Part shown: positions 25,101 to 36,476 of the stretch, one piece after another | Layout: each line of letters opens with the position of its first letter | How positions within the stretch are numbered: the stretch's first letter is position 1 | Made by a program: the position numbers and the translations under genes | Notes under the pieces: generated by a model | Databases searched by the model: none | What the model was told of the DNA's origin: nothing | What the model saw: the letters and a program-made list of their open reading frames with translations, nothing else | DNA from: Allodiplogaster sudhausi | Lineage: Eukaryota > Nematoda > Chromadorea > Rhabditida > Diplogasteridae | Direction: 5' to 3' | Length of the DNA stretch: 64,000 nt | Assembly (NCBI GenBank): GCA_945643635.1 | Contig: CALZFC010000058.1 | Span: 930,001 to 994,000, forward strand

Positions 25101-25586
25101 AGAGAGAAAGAGAGATAGAGAGGGAAATGTTGAGTAAGAGAGAAAGAGAGATAGAGAGGGAAATGTTGAGTAAGAGAGAAAGAGAGATAGAGAGGGAAAT
25201 GTTGAGTAAGAGAGAAAGAGAGATAGAGAGGGAAATGTTGAGTAAGAGAGAAAGAGAGATAGAGAGGGAAATGTTGAGTAAGAGAGAAAGAGAGATAGAG
25301 AGGGAAATGTTGAGTAAGAGAGAAAGAGAGATAGAGAGGGAAATGTTGAGTAAGAGAGAAAGAGAGATAGAGAGGGAAATGTTGAGTAAGAGAGAAAGAG
25401 AGATAGAGAGGGAAATGTTGAGTAAGAGAGAAAGAGAGATAGAGAGGGAAATGTTGAGTAAGAGAGAAAGAGAGATAGAGAGGGAAATGTTGAGTAAGAG
25501 AGAAAGAGAGATAGAGAGGGAAATGTTGAGTAAGAGAGAAAGAGAGATAGAGAGGGAAATGTTGAGTAAGAGAGAAAGAGAAAGAG
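22185..25586. repeat. Minisatellite, 36-bp unit, about 94 copies
   Basis: The unit (beginning ATGTTGAGTAAGAGAGAA) recurs every 36 bp from 22211 to 25559, which is 93 periods, with no variant seen by eye. 36 is divisible by 3 and the unit lacks stops in one plus frame and all three minus frames, so four frames stay open for about 1,170 codons. These open frames follow from the arithmetic of the repeat. Flanks show no signal peptide, splice site or unique coding sequence that would mark a gene. Confidence 0.95.
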
Positions 25587-27700
25587 AGTCGCCCACACGA
25601 ATCCTCTCTTTCTTTCTTTATGCGCGACGCCAAGTTGAATTACACGGGTGGACCATGCCATGCTGCAGGAAGTTGCAGGAATGAAAGATGCATCTTCCGA
25701 GGGAGAGGGACCTACTTCAATTGAATAAAGCGGAGAGGCGGAAGCAGTGATTTACAAGAAAGGAAGATGATGAATTCTGATCATGCAATTTTATTATTTA
25801 GTCGAGCTTCCTTTGAATAAAATTATAATAGAAATAATATTTATAACTGCTTTCTTTCGGATCCCAAAAGTTAATCATCTTTCTACTTCTGGTCAGCACA
25901 CGGGCAATCGTACAGGTGGAAAGGGATACGAGGACATGGGACAGCTGCGTTCTGTTCCACAGAGAAAGACAGAGAAAGACAGAGAGAGAGATAGAGAGAG
26001 TTAGAATTCGTTCGATGAAAGAGAGAGAAATGAAAAAGGGCAGAGATAACAGCAGGTGAGAGACGCAGACACCTGAAGAAGGATAGTTAGGAAGGCCCTT
26101 TGCCGTGCTCATCGACGAACGCATCTGGCTAGTCGATACGGGGCAGCTTTCACCCCCCCCCCTTCACCACTTCCTTTCACTTCCTACTCTGCTTCTCTCT
26201 CCCTCTTTCAATCTCTCGTCTTTTCCGCAAGGGCTCTCCTTCCGGTGCCTTCTGTTCACTTCTTTTATTGGAAATCATTAGGGGTATTTTTAAGGGTTCG
26301 TATAATCATCAAAGGTATATATTTTGACGTACGGCCAGGCTCACTTTCAACTTCTTTCCCCCTTCAAAGCCGGCACAATTAATTGTAAGTTCAACTGCTT
26401 AATCCCCTTGATCTTCTTCTAATCTCTCTCTCTCTCTCTCTCCCTCCCTCCAGTTCTATCTCACTCTCTGACCTTTTCTCTCTTTTCTTCATCGATTGTC
26501 TCTTCCTCACTGGAACGGAATGACGTGCTTTGCCGAAGCTGTAATGGCTATTCGAGAGGTGCCTGGCATTGGAAGAAGAGGACGAAGAAAGGAGGAGTTA
26601 AATGAAAGCATAGAGAAGAGAGTGTAGAGATAAGAGAACGATAAGAGAGATAGGGAGAGAGTGGGAAGAGAAAGACTGAAGGAAAGAGAGAGCAGGCATG
26701 GACAATTCTCTCGGGAGGACTGCCGTAACGGCGCTAGAAGGGCGTTGCTGTAGCAGCAGGCGATGAAAGCGATTGCTGACACCCGGGATGGAGGGGGTAA
26801 TCTCATTCTCTTTCATTTGCCAGCAGAGGAATCAGCCATCGAAAAGAATCTTGCGGAAAATTAACTGTGAGAACGAGCAAAAATAAAAACTAATATGAAT
26901 CACAATCGAAATGTGAGAGTGGAAAAAAAATGAATTCTAAGATACCTCAAAATGCTTGGTAATTACATATATATACACGTACGTGTATATATACATATAT
27001 CATTAAATGAGTAATCCCACAGTGAAGAAATACTCGTGTTAACATTGTCGCATTTGGTTATATTTATGGCAACGAGGGGGCGGGCGGGAAAAATGTGGGA
27101 GCGAAGCCGGAAAGCATTAGAGCTAGGGCATGAATGTGGTATAGTACTCTAGGCAAGGGAGGGGGGGAGGTGTCATTAGACAACAATAGCGAGGCAGCGA
27201 GTGGACGGAGAAGGAAGGCGATGACACAACAAAGAAGGAGCAAATTGGAATCGAGGCGGACACGGGCGAAGAAGGTGGAAATGGACAACGGAAAATAATC
27301 TTGTTTTTATCCCGAGCCATTACGTCCCTCTCTGCTGCGAATCGTGCCTGTCACACGGCCAACTATGGGAAGACAGGCAGAAGGGGAGATTGGAACGAAG
27401 GAGCAATGAGAGAATGGAAAGGGGGAGGGGGAGACAGAGAGGGTGAGAGGGAGATGGCGAGCTAGGAAATAAGTACGAGTCAAGTCAAAGTTGAGCGAAA
27501 AATCGAAACTGAGCCGAAAATGATCATTTGAATCGAATGAACTCGAAAATTAAATTAGACAAATGACAGCGTTGATTGGTCAATAAGAGCAACCACAATC
27601 AAATATATCAGAAGTAGTCATGGATGCTTGGAAGCAGTGTGAGATCTCGGAGAAAGCGTGGAGAAAAGGTGGGACTGGCCGCGGGCTGCAACTTGAACGC

Positions 27701-27746
<46 letters not shown>

Positions 27747-28362
27747 GAGAGAGAGAGAGGATCTATGCGGAGTGAGAGAAGCATGTGGAGCTGGAGCAAG
27801 AGGAGAAGAAGGACGAGGTGGCAAAAATAGCCTTAGCCACGGGCGTCACGCGGTCGCGTTGCGGTCGGAGGGAAAGCGCCTCGGGCGTGCCGCGCCTGCA
27901 GCGCATTATCTGGAGAAGAAGCTCCTGGCTGGCACAGGCATTCCAGCCACTTTCTCACCACTCGCCAGCTCAATCTAGCGTTCTCTGATATCTCTCTCTC
28001 TCTCTTTCACTCTCTCTCTCTCACTTTGCTTCTCTGACTCTCTCTTACACTCTGCTTTCTCTTGCTTCTCGGGCACCTCTCGTTGCTCATGTTCCAGGGG
28101 TATTTCTATATCTCTCTCATTCAGTTTGTTACGGTTTCACTTAACTCTCAATCTCTCTCTCCCTTTCGCCTCTCCAGCTCTCTCTATCTCTAACTCTCTT
28201 TTCTCTCTCTTTCTCCCTCTTTTCTCTCTCTCTCTCGCCTTCTTCCCAGAAACTTCATTCTGCAGACCTGCCGTTCGCTTCGCCACGCACTACATCTCTT
28301 TGATTCCACTATAATTCTCTCTCTCTCCCTTTCACTCTCTCTCTCCTCCGTTCTCTCCCCCA

Positions 28363-28400
<38 letters not shown>

Positions 28401-29807
28401 TTCTTTGCCTTCACTCCCTCTCATTCTCCATTCTCGTCTCCTTTCCTTTTCTTACCACTCTCTTTTAGGCTTTTTCTCAATCTTTTATACTATCATGTTC
28501 TCTGTGTTCTCCTTGTATTTTTTAACTCTTTTTTCCTACGTATTTTTATTCCATTTACAGTAAAAGGAGTAAAGTATCTAAGATCTTGTACCGTTAGAAA
28601 GTGGACAATTAAATCGGTTACAGCATGAACGAACTTCTGATTTTCGAAAATTCACGAGAAACTATCACTAACTAACATACATACATAGATACATATCTAT
28701 TTGTGTAAAGCAAGATTTTATTTATACAAATAGAAAACATCGTAGGCGGGTAAGTCGTTATAAATATTTGGAAATTATATGTACATAGATCTCATATATT
28801 TCCGTAAGAAGGGAAATCGGTCGTGATTTGTTGGTCTTATTCGGCTCAGTCATTTCCTGCGGTCTCACATGTTTGCCGCGAAGAGCAATCAAGAATACTG
28901 GGAACACAGAGTGTTTACGAGATGTTAAAAAGATCTTTCTTTGGAACAAAACAGTAAGAACGGAACAAAGAGAACAGCCCAGGGAGCGTGGGCAACAAGA
29001 ATCCCTGAAAATACAAAGCAAGAACTAAAAGTCCCGCAGATATTGGCGAAAACAGAGAAACATAGAGAGAATGTCCAAGAGGAGAGGTAGAAATAGAGAG
29101 AGACAGAGACAGAGAGAGAGAGAGGACTGGGGGCGGCTGGGGAAAACAAGTCTCGTGTCGGGAGGGCCACCGACTGCAATTTTCTCTTTTGCTGATAGTT
29201 TGCAATTTTGTTCGTTTACTCGTATTCATGGCTTGATATATATATGTATCTACGTATGTACTATTCAAATGTTTTGCTTGTTTACCACCCGCATGAAATT
29301 CTTTGCCCACATTTGCAAAGGCTGCTCACAATCAGTTCTTCAGAGAAGAGAAACGGATGTCCCATGTGATTACTCTGCATGTTCCTCTGCAAACCCCGTG
29401 TAATAGAATGTCTCTCTCCCTCTCTATCTCTCTTTCAACGTTCAATATCTGCTAAAACTCTTTCCCGGTCCCCCACTTTTTATCTGCTTCCCTCCACTGA
29501 CGCGAGTCCCTGGATGCCTGTTTTCATCAACAGAATTCTCTACTTTTTTCCTCTCTCTTCCTTTCCTTCTCAAATGACCTCTCTTGCTCACAACGGGTCC
29601 TCGGTGTAAATTACTCGCGAGGAAAGCCCCGCGTATGAGAGAGTGAGAAGTAGTAAGGCTGGTCATTATGTTGTGTAAAGGCTGCAGTCTCTTGAGTTAT
29701 AAGTTGCCGCTATCGGAGAACTTTTCTTTCTTCTGTGATATGGGTTCAATTTTAGGCGCATGATTTCACATGCATTTCAGGTTAATAAACAATCGAAAAT
29801 CCTCTCA
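25587..29807. other. Repeat-rich region upstream of the pyruvate kinase gene
   Basis: Contains GA/CT tracts (27704-27760, 27990-28030, 28195-28235, 28365-28400), a perfect palindrome near 26975-27000 (TATATATACACGTACGTG…) and GA-rich AT DNA. A GC-rich patch at 27830-27976 is open on plus (ending LAGTGIPATFSPLASSI) but has no start or family match. A TTTCAG at 29771-29780, 28 bases before the pyruvate kinase start, could be a cis- or trans-splice acceptor. Confidence 0.45.
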
Positions 29808-30143
29808 ATGACAACTACGCAAACTCCGCTCATTTTCGCTGACACGGTAGGTGATTCCTGTTCATGCAGTCCCCATAACTGTCTTGATAAAAAGGTCAGC
29901 TTGAATTCAGCCAAGATGCTCTCAATTGGAGCCCACACGGCAATGGACGGAGTCCCCTCAAATGTTCAATTTTCACATTATTTTGTTATCTCCATTTTTT
30001 GTTCATTAAATTTTGTCTTATTTTTTTGACTTGCATCAAAGTTTATTCTACTCCTTTTCAGTTGCGCCGTTAATCAGACATCAACACAAGTGCAGGTAAA
30101 CAATTGTGAGCCAAATGTTTGCATGCGCGTGACCCCTGCAGAG

Positions 30144-30183
<40 letters not shown>

Positions 30184-33162
30184 AGAGATTGAGGGAGAGT
30201 GTTCTCTAGTTTCGTGAGTAATCTCATAATAAAGAGCACTTCTGCTGAGTGATTGCACGAATAATATGTGTGAATGAGAGCAAGATGCAGAGAGAGAGAG
30301 AAAGAGAGCAGAGACACAGCGAACAAGAAACAGCAAGATGCAGAGAGAGAGAGAGAGAGAAAGAGAGCAGAGACACAGCGAACAAGAAACAGCAAGATGC
30401 AGAGAGAGAGAGAGAAAGAGAGCAGAGACACAGCGAACAAGAAACAGCAAGATGCGCTTATCATTGTCCCTTCTCTCGATGCAGCCCCGTAGTCGTCTTG
30501 AGCATCTCTCTCGTCTCTCTACTTCTCACGCTGCCTCGTGCACCCGGCAGACCAGCATCGTCTGTACGATTGGTCAGTGGCACCATTAAAAGTAAAAATT
30601 TTATTTAATTTCTTCTAATTATCAAATAGTAATTAGAGCCTTATCCCGAACTGAAAGAGAAAAGATTTCTAAATTCGAGGCCCATCATGTGCATCAGCCG
30701 AGAAGATTCGCGAGATGATCGAAGCAGGGATGACTCTCGCACGGGTCAACACGAGTCATGGCACGCACGAGGTTACCCCCATTTTCAGTTTTTTTTCATT
30801 TCTGACATATTTTTTCTCTTTTAAATCAATATGCCTACATTTCAATTTTAGGAACATCGTGAGATCATCCAAAGAATTCGCCAATTTCGCAAGGGCTTTC
30901 CCGATGTCTACGTCGCTATCGCATTGGACACCCGCGGGCCTGAGATTCGAACTGGTCCCGTGAAAGTATGTATTTTAAGATGTCGAAAGCTGAACTAGAA
31001 TTGTGTTTAGAGTCCAGATGGAGTTGACCTGGTGAGTGGATCGACAGTGAAGTTGCTGGCAGACGAGACAAACACTCAAGAGTGCAGTAGTGATGTCGTT
31101 CGTTGGTTTCTTTGTATCACAACTTTAAGTTATTTTTTCGATTTTTCAATTAATTTAAAATGTCCACTGGATGTTTACTCTGTTCTCAGATCTTCATGAC
31201 ATATCGCAAAGCAGTTTCTTCGGATCTCAAGGTCAACGATGTCATCTTCATTGATAGTGGCCAGATCTCTGTCAAGTCAGCGAATATCTCACCCATATTT
31301 TGTTCTCGTTTTAATGTGAACAATTAAATTCTTTATTTAAAAAAAAAATTCAGAGTGGTAGAGCGAAATGAGGGCTCCCTAACTTGTATCGTGAAGAACG
31401 GCGGTCGTCTTTATTCACGAAAATGTTACCTTTTAACATTATTTAACCCTTAAAAAAATGTTTTATTATTCTTTCGAAACTCATATTTACATTTCTTCAG
31501 CCATAAATTTGCCGTCATGTCACATTGAACTACCGATTCTGTCAGAAAAAGACAAGGTATGAAAAATATGCTTACCTATCCCGATGGAGTTTGTTTTATG
31601 TCACAATTGAATAGGGAGTTATTGCACATAATTGTGAGTCTTTTTTCCTATTTCCATTTTCTGTTAAGGACAGCCTTCGTCTCGCCATAGAGGCGCGCGT
31701 TGACATGGTCTTTGCATCCTACGTCCGTTATGGTGATGACGTTGCTGGTGTCAAGCGCGCCCTCGCAGAGCTTGGGTTCAACATTCATTTCCTGAATAAT
31801 ATATCTCATTAAGGCATAAGAATAATGTGCCACTTTTTGTTAGATCGCCCGAAAAGGAGATTCTCGTGATCGGGAAGATCGAAAATCAGCCTGGGGTCGA
31901 TAAGATCGATGAAATAGTCGAAGCAGCAGATGGTATTCTCATTGCTCGGGGCAAGCTCGCAGTCGAGGCAGAAGTGAATCGAGTGACGCTCATTCAGAAG
32001 GCACGCAGCATTCCTTTCTTTATTTATGTCATACAATAACCATAGATTTTTTAAAAATAATCCTTTGTAAATGAAATCTATCGTTAAAGTAATTTCTATA
32101 TATTCTCTGTACTAATAAGAAGGAAGTTGTCAGGAGATAATCGCGAAGTGTATCTGCGCCGGCCGCCCGGTCATCGTGGCCACTCAGATGCTCGAGAGCA
32201 TGTGCATCCATCCACGCGCCACCCGAGCAGAGTGTTCCTTCCTTCCATCTCCACTTTCCACTCACAGTAACCCCCTTTGATGTGCAGGCAGCGACGTCGC
32301 GAATGCAGTCTTGGATGGAACGGACTGCGTGATGCTGAGCGAGGAGACGGCAGTCGGAAGGTATCCCGTCCAAGCGGTCGCTTTCATGGATAAGGTCTCA
32401 TTCTCAAGCTATTAAATTAGTGAAAACATATACCATGACTGTTTTGATTTAGATTTGTTGCGAATCAGAGGCAGCCAACTTTCATCGGTCGCCCTTGCCA
32501 GTATGCGGTTACCACTGTCATAATCGATACATTGTCCAAGTCATTAAAAATATCATAGTTTTAAAGGATTTAAATGCGCTATATGAAAGCTAGGTAAAAA
32601 AAAATGTCAGGTGCCCCGCAGCTCGGAGCACGACGAATGTCGCCTGGAGACTCTGGCGGCGACTGCAGCGACTACCGTGAGCATGTTCAATGCAACGGTC
32701 ATCGTCCTTGCATCTAGAACTGGAAGGTAAGAGTTCTTTTGGCAGGGTGCCAATTGTTTGACTACCCTCGCTCTCTGCAGACTCGCCCAGCAGTGCTCCC
32801 GCTTCCGCCCTCCCGTGCCCATCGTTGCCCTCTGCCGCTCTCCTCGTCTCGCTCGACAGCTTCAGCTCTTCCGTGGCGTTCTTCCCTTCCACAACGATCG
32901 TAAGTCTCCTTTCCACAATGCCTTTTTTATTGCTTATTCACGTATGTATGCACTAAGTATGTACATATGTATGCAGATATGTAAGTAGTATGTTAGTTTT
33001 CGAAATAACTACTTCTTTACGTTGATAGGTGTGGAATTCCCTCATGACTCTGCATCGGCTGTGGAGGAGACACTTCGAATTGCGGTAGAGACCGGCAAAA
33101 GACGCGGCTTCATTCAGAAGGGCGATGCTCTCGTGTACGTCACGGGATGGCCAAAGGGTTAA
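29808..33162 (+). CDS. Divergent pyruvate kinase, probably catalytically impaired
   Basis: Sixteen exons, about 517 aa. Edges: 29808-29846, 30485-30572, 30680-30771, 30852-30965, 31011-31097, 31190-31275, 31354-31424, 31501-31556, 31669-31775, 31844-32000, 32134-about 32266, 32288-32394, 32453-32500, 32611-32726, 32781-32899, 33029-33162 (stop TAA). Family motifs in order: [42 protein letters not shown] (catalytic Lys and first metal Glu kept), then [13 protein letters not shown] where the family has ARGDLG: the second metal ligand Asp is Lys. Also [11 protein letters not shown] replaces [18 protein letters not shown] is intact. The C-terminus stops at TGWPKG, so the effector-binding loop is absent. 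Normally converts phosphoenolpyruvate and ADP to pyruvate and ATP in the cytosol; this copy may be a pseudoenzyme. The 32232-32287 junction is irregular, and the intron after 32000 starts with GC. Confidence 0.88.
30282..30462. repeat. Three tandem copies of a ~53-bp repeat abutting an exon
   Basis: The unit contains AGAGACACAGCGAACAAGAA followed by ACAGCAAGATGC and a GA run; three copies end about 20 bases before the acceptor of pyruvate kinase exon 2 (30485). The GA runs differ in length between copies. It lies inside the first intron. Confidence 0.75.
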
Positions 33163-36100
33163 TTTTTTTTCTTTCATTTCAAAAGGGATTTACAAGTAGT
33201 ATATTTATATTGATCACAGCTATGATCTTTTCCAGGGGATGTTGAAAGTATTATTTTTAGAAGAAGGCGGCCGCCACAGCATGCTTCAACTCGTCATTGC
33301 AGAATAAAGAAAGGTTTCTGTGAAGAACTAAAATTAAAATGTGTATTTTTAACTAAGTATTGTACTCAATTTGTAAATGTGTATTGCATAACTCGACAAA
33401 TTATTACTATTGTATAGTGAAGAATAAAGTATGCTGTCTTGTTATGTATGGTGAGAGCAAAGTTCCACGTAAACTGTGTACAGGGCCGTGGTTTCCAACT
33501 CTTCTTCCAACAATCATAGAGGCTTCGAATATATCAGGAGGTATTACGGAGAGTCTTAGCTCTTGCCTGTGCAGCAGTGCGAGTTATGGCATATAGAACA
33601 GGAGTGTGACAGGTGGTGACTGGAGGCCGGGAGTGAGAACGGGCATTTGAGGTGCACGAGATAAAGGGGGAAGAGATGGTGAACTTAGGAGAGAGAAGGA
33701 GTGATGGGAGGGAAACAGAGTGAAGAAGATAAGGCAGATGGCTGTCCGAGTCTGACAAGTCACAATGGTGGCTTTCTCTTCATATTCTTCTTCATTATTC
33801 GGAACCGCTATACGAGAACATCTTTTTCTTATCGCCCACCAAGCATAAATGTTTTTTTGTGCTTGTTTCGTATGCTTTTATTTCGTCTGGCCATTTGGCG
33901 GGAAATTAGAGTCGGTTTGAGCAGTCCTTATCAGTGATTTGCCCTGCATGCCACTCATTGATATGTCAGCTGACCGCGGAACTCCGCCCTGAAAATGTGT
34001 TGACGACATCATTTCTCTTGCATTCTCTGGCAGCTTCCATCACGAACAACTCTCTTAGCGAAATCGTTTTCAGTGCTATACATATTGTTTTCAATTTTTG
34101 TTTTTGGATTCGCTAAATGAACTTTATTAATTTTTTGAACAACTGAAATTTTCGCTAAAACTCAATTACCAGTCTAAATGCGCAATTCTCCTGCTTTTTT
34201 CCACTTGTTAATAATCCTTTGTTGTGTGAGTGCTGTAGGAAAGAACGGAACAAATATTTGCTTTCCCTGCGTCTCGTAATTACTCCATTTGTATCCCGCT
34301 TCCCAGCGAAAACAAACGCTTTGCATTCTTAACGTATTTCTCTTTCCTAGCCCCTATTGCATGCTCTATGATTATATACTGCTTCCCTGAATCTCACTGC
34401 CTTCTTTCCCTCTCTCTTCTCAATATTTACATTCGTCTTCCTCAATTCATAATTACCATTTCGAGCTCTCCTTTTTATCTCTGCATGCTAAGTAATAGAA
34501 TGCAGTTCCGGAAAGCGTTTACTTGAGTTTCATTTGGCGTCCCTCCAAAATTCTGCACAAAGGGTTGAAAGCGCCAATCAAAGAAGAAGCCTTCAAGAAA
34601 CGAAGACTGGACCAAAAAGTCGAATTGCACGCCTCACACAATGGAGCGAATGAAGGAATTCTCGTTGGACGCTGATGTCTCAACAACCAAAAAAACCTTG
34701 GGCAGCTTGGCTTTGAGCAGCACTTAGAAATTGGTTGGGACCCTCTCATCCCTCTTCTTGAATTCCTTCACTCTTTCTAAAAAAAACTTTCCTTCAAATT
34801 GCTTCTTTTATTATTCGTCCGATCATCAGATTCTCCTCGCCACCTCTTTCCGTATCCATCTTTCCAATCTCTCTTTCTCTATTTTGCGTCGGTTCCCCAT
34901 TCTCTCTCTCTATCTCGCTTTCTCTGTTTCTTCCTTCCTCCCTCCCTGAACAGTGGGCTATACTAATCGTACATTGCCGTCATTCATTTAATGGTGTTGT
35001 GACGGAAGAGGCCCTATTCCTGTCGGATAAAATCAGTACTTATGGTTAGGTTGCTCCTAAAAAAATATCCCTTCAGAGGGAAAACAGAAAATAGTGAAGT
35101 TCTTGCATGAGATTTCTTTTACTACTTCTTGAAAAAGCTTAATTCTAACCACAGAACATTGCACGTCTTCCCTGCATCTGTTATCTCTTTTCCCTTTTTC
35201 TTATCAAGTCCACTTCATGCCCACCTAGGAATATGACAAGTGAAGGAAGGGGCCATCAGATGTCAGCCTGACAGCAAATCGTTGATCTGAAGAGAAGTGT
35301 TGATGCAGACGAAAGAAAGTGAAGGAAAATAGAAGGAATCGAAAAAAGCTGCCCCCCGGGGAGAACTTGACTGGTGCCCTCTCTGCCCCTTTCCGCCAAT
35401 GAGCGTGACAAGGACTTCAGGACTCCCGGCTGCTCTTCTCTTTTCACGCACGCGACGATTAGTTGGCCCGAGCCGCAAAAACAAGGAAGTCGTTAAAACC
35501 GCTGAACAAAATCTTGTTAATGGGGAACTTACAAAAAATAGTTTGACAATGCTCCCTTTTTTCTCTACTCAAATCCACTTCACTTTGGGACCACTAGGTT
35601 CGACTCGAACACTTTTCCCGCTGCCATTCTTCTTATCCGCCCCCAAGCCTTCCCCGTTACGGCATTGCCCTAAGTCAATCTAACTTACTGGAAAGCCATG
35701 CCATAGAATACCGTGTAATTATGAAAAGGAACTTGATATAGTGTTTGCCATTCAATTAGACGTGCGTTAAAATCCCGCGTGTTCGTCACAAGGAGTCCTA
35801 GGCGGAAAAGCGAGCAGCTAATTTCCTATTCAGCGTGCTTTTGAGTAAATAACCGCAGTAGCGATACAGAATAGGAAAGAAAAAAAACGCCAAAAACAAC
35901 ATGTTTGTGAAATCTTCGTCTTAAGATTATTCAGCAAGATCCAAGCCCCTATTCACCGTCTCGTGTTTTCGGATCTCTCCAGGCAACGGAGTGCTGCTGG
36001 TTGTTGTTCCTCTCGTCCTGGTCTTTAGTCGGCACTAGAAATTAATTATTTGTGAATTCATCAGCTGAGAAAGGCACCATTACAATAAAGTCACCATCAA

Positions 36101-36476
36101 TCTCACTCTCCCGTGTCCCAATCGTGATCTCTCTCTTTCACACCCAATCCACTTTACGACTTCCTTGATCTTCTGTCTGCGGAGGAAGTGTGCAGCAGAC
36201 GACGCATTCCATTCACAACCGCGCGTCTTCCCTCCCCCCATCCTCCCTTTCCGGGGTGCGCTTCAGAGGCTCCGCCTTCCTGCACTCACTCTGTCTCTAC
36301 GACCAGCTCCCCCCACCCCTCTCCCCTCCCCCCTTCTTCGGAATACAAGATCTGCAGATTGTCGTATCAAGGGTCAGTCAACTGAATCCTTGTAGCTATA
36401 CTGGGCAGCCCCCTCCAAGCTCGCTGCCATCCTCTGGAGACCCCTTGACACCCCCCCTCCCCCTTCCTTGTCAAGA
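33163..36476. other. Intergenic, no gene seen
   Basis: 3' flank of the pyruvate kinase gene, then AT- and CT-rich DNA. AATAAA-like sites occur at 33304 and 33422. From 36170 to 36470 the sequence is CT-rich and leads to the MGCC start codon, so it may be 5' untranslated or promoter DNA. No supported exon otherwise. Confidence 0.45.

Noticed and set aside
22077..25684. Open frames of about 1,170-1,200 codons on both strands
   Set aside because: They are the 36-bp minisatellite read in its four stop-free frames. No unique coding flank, signal or splice evidence.
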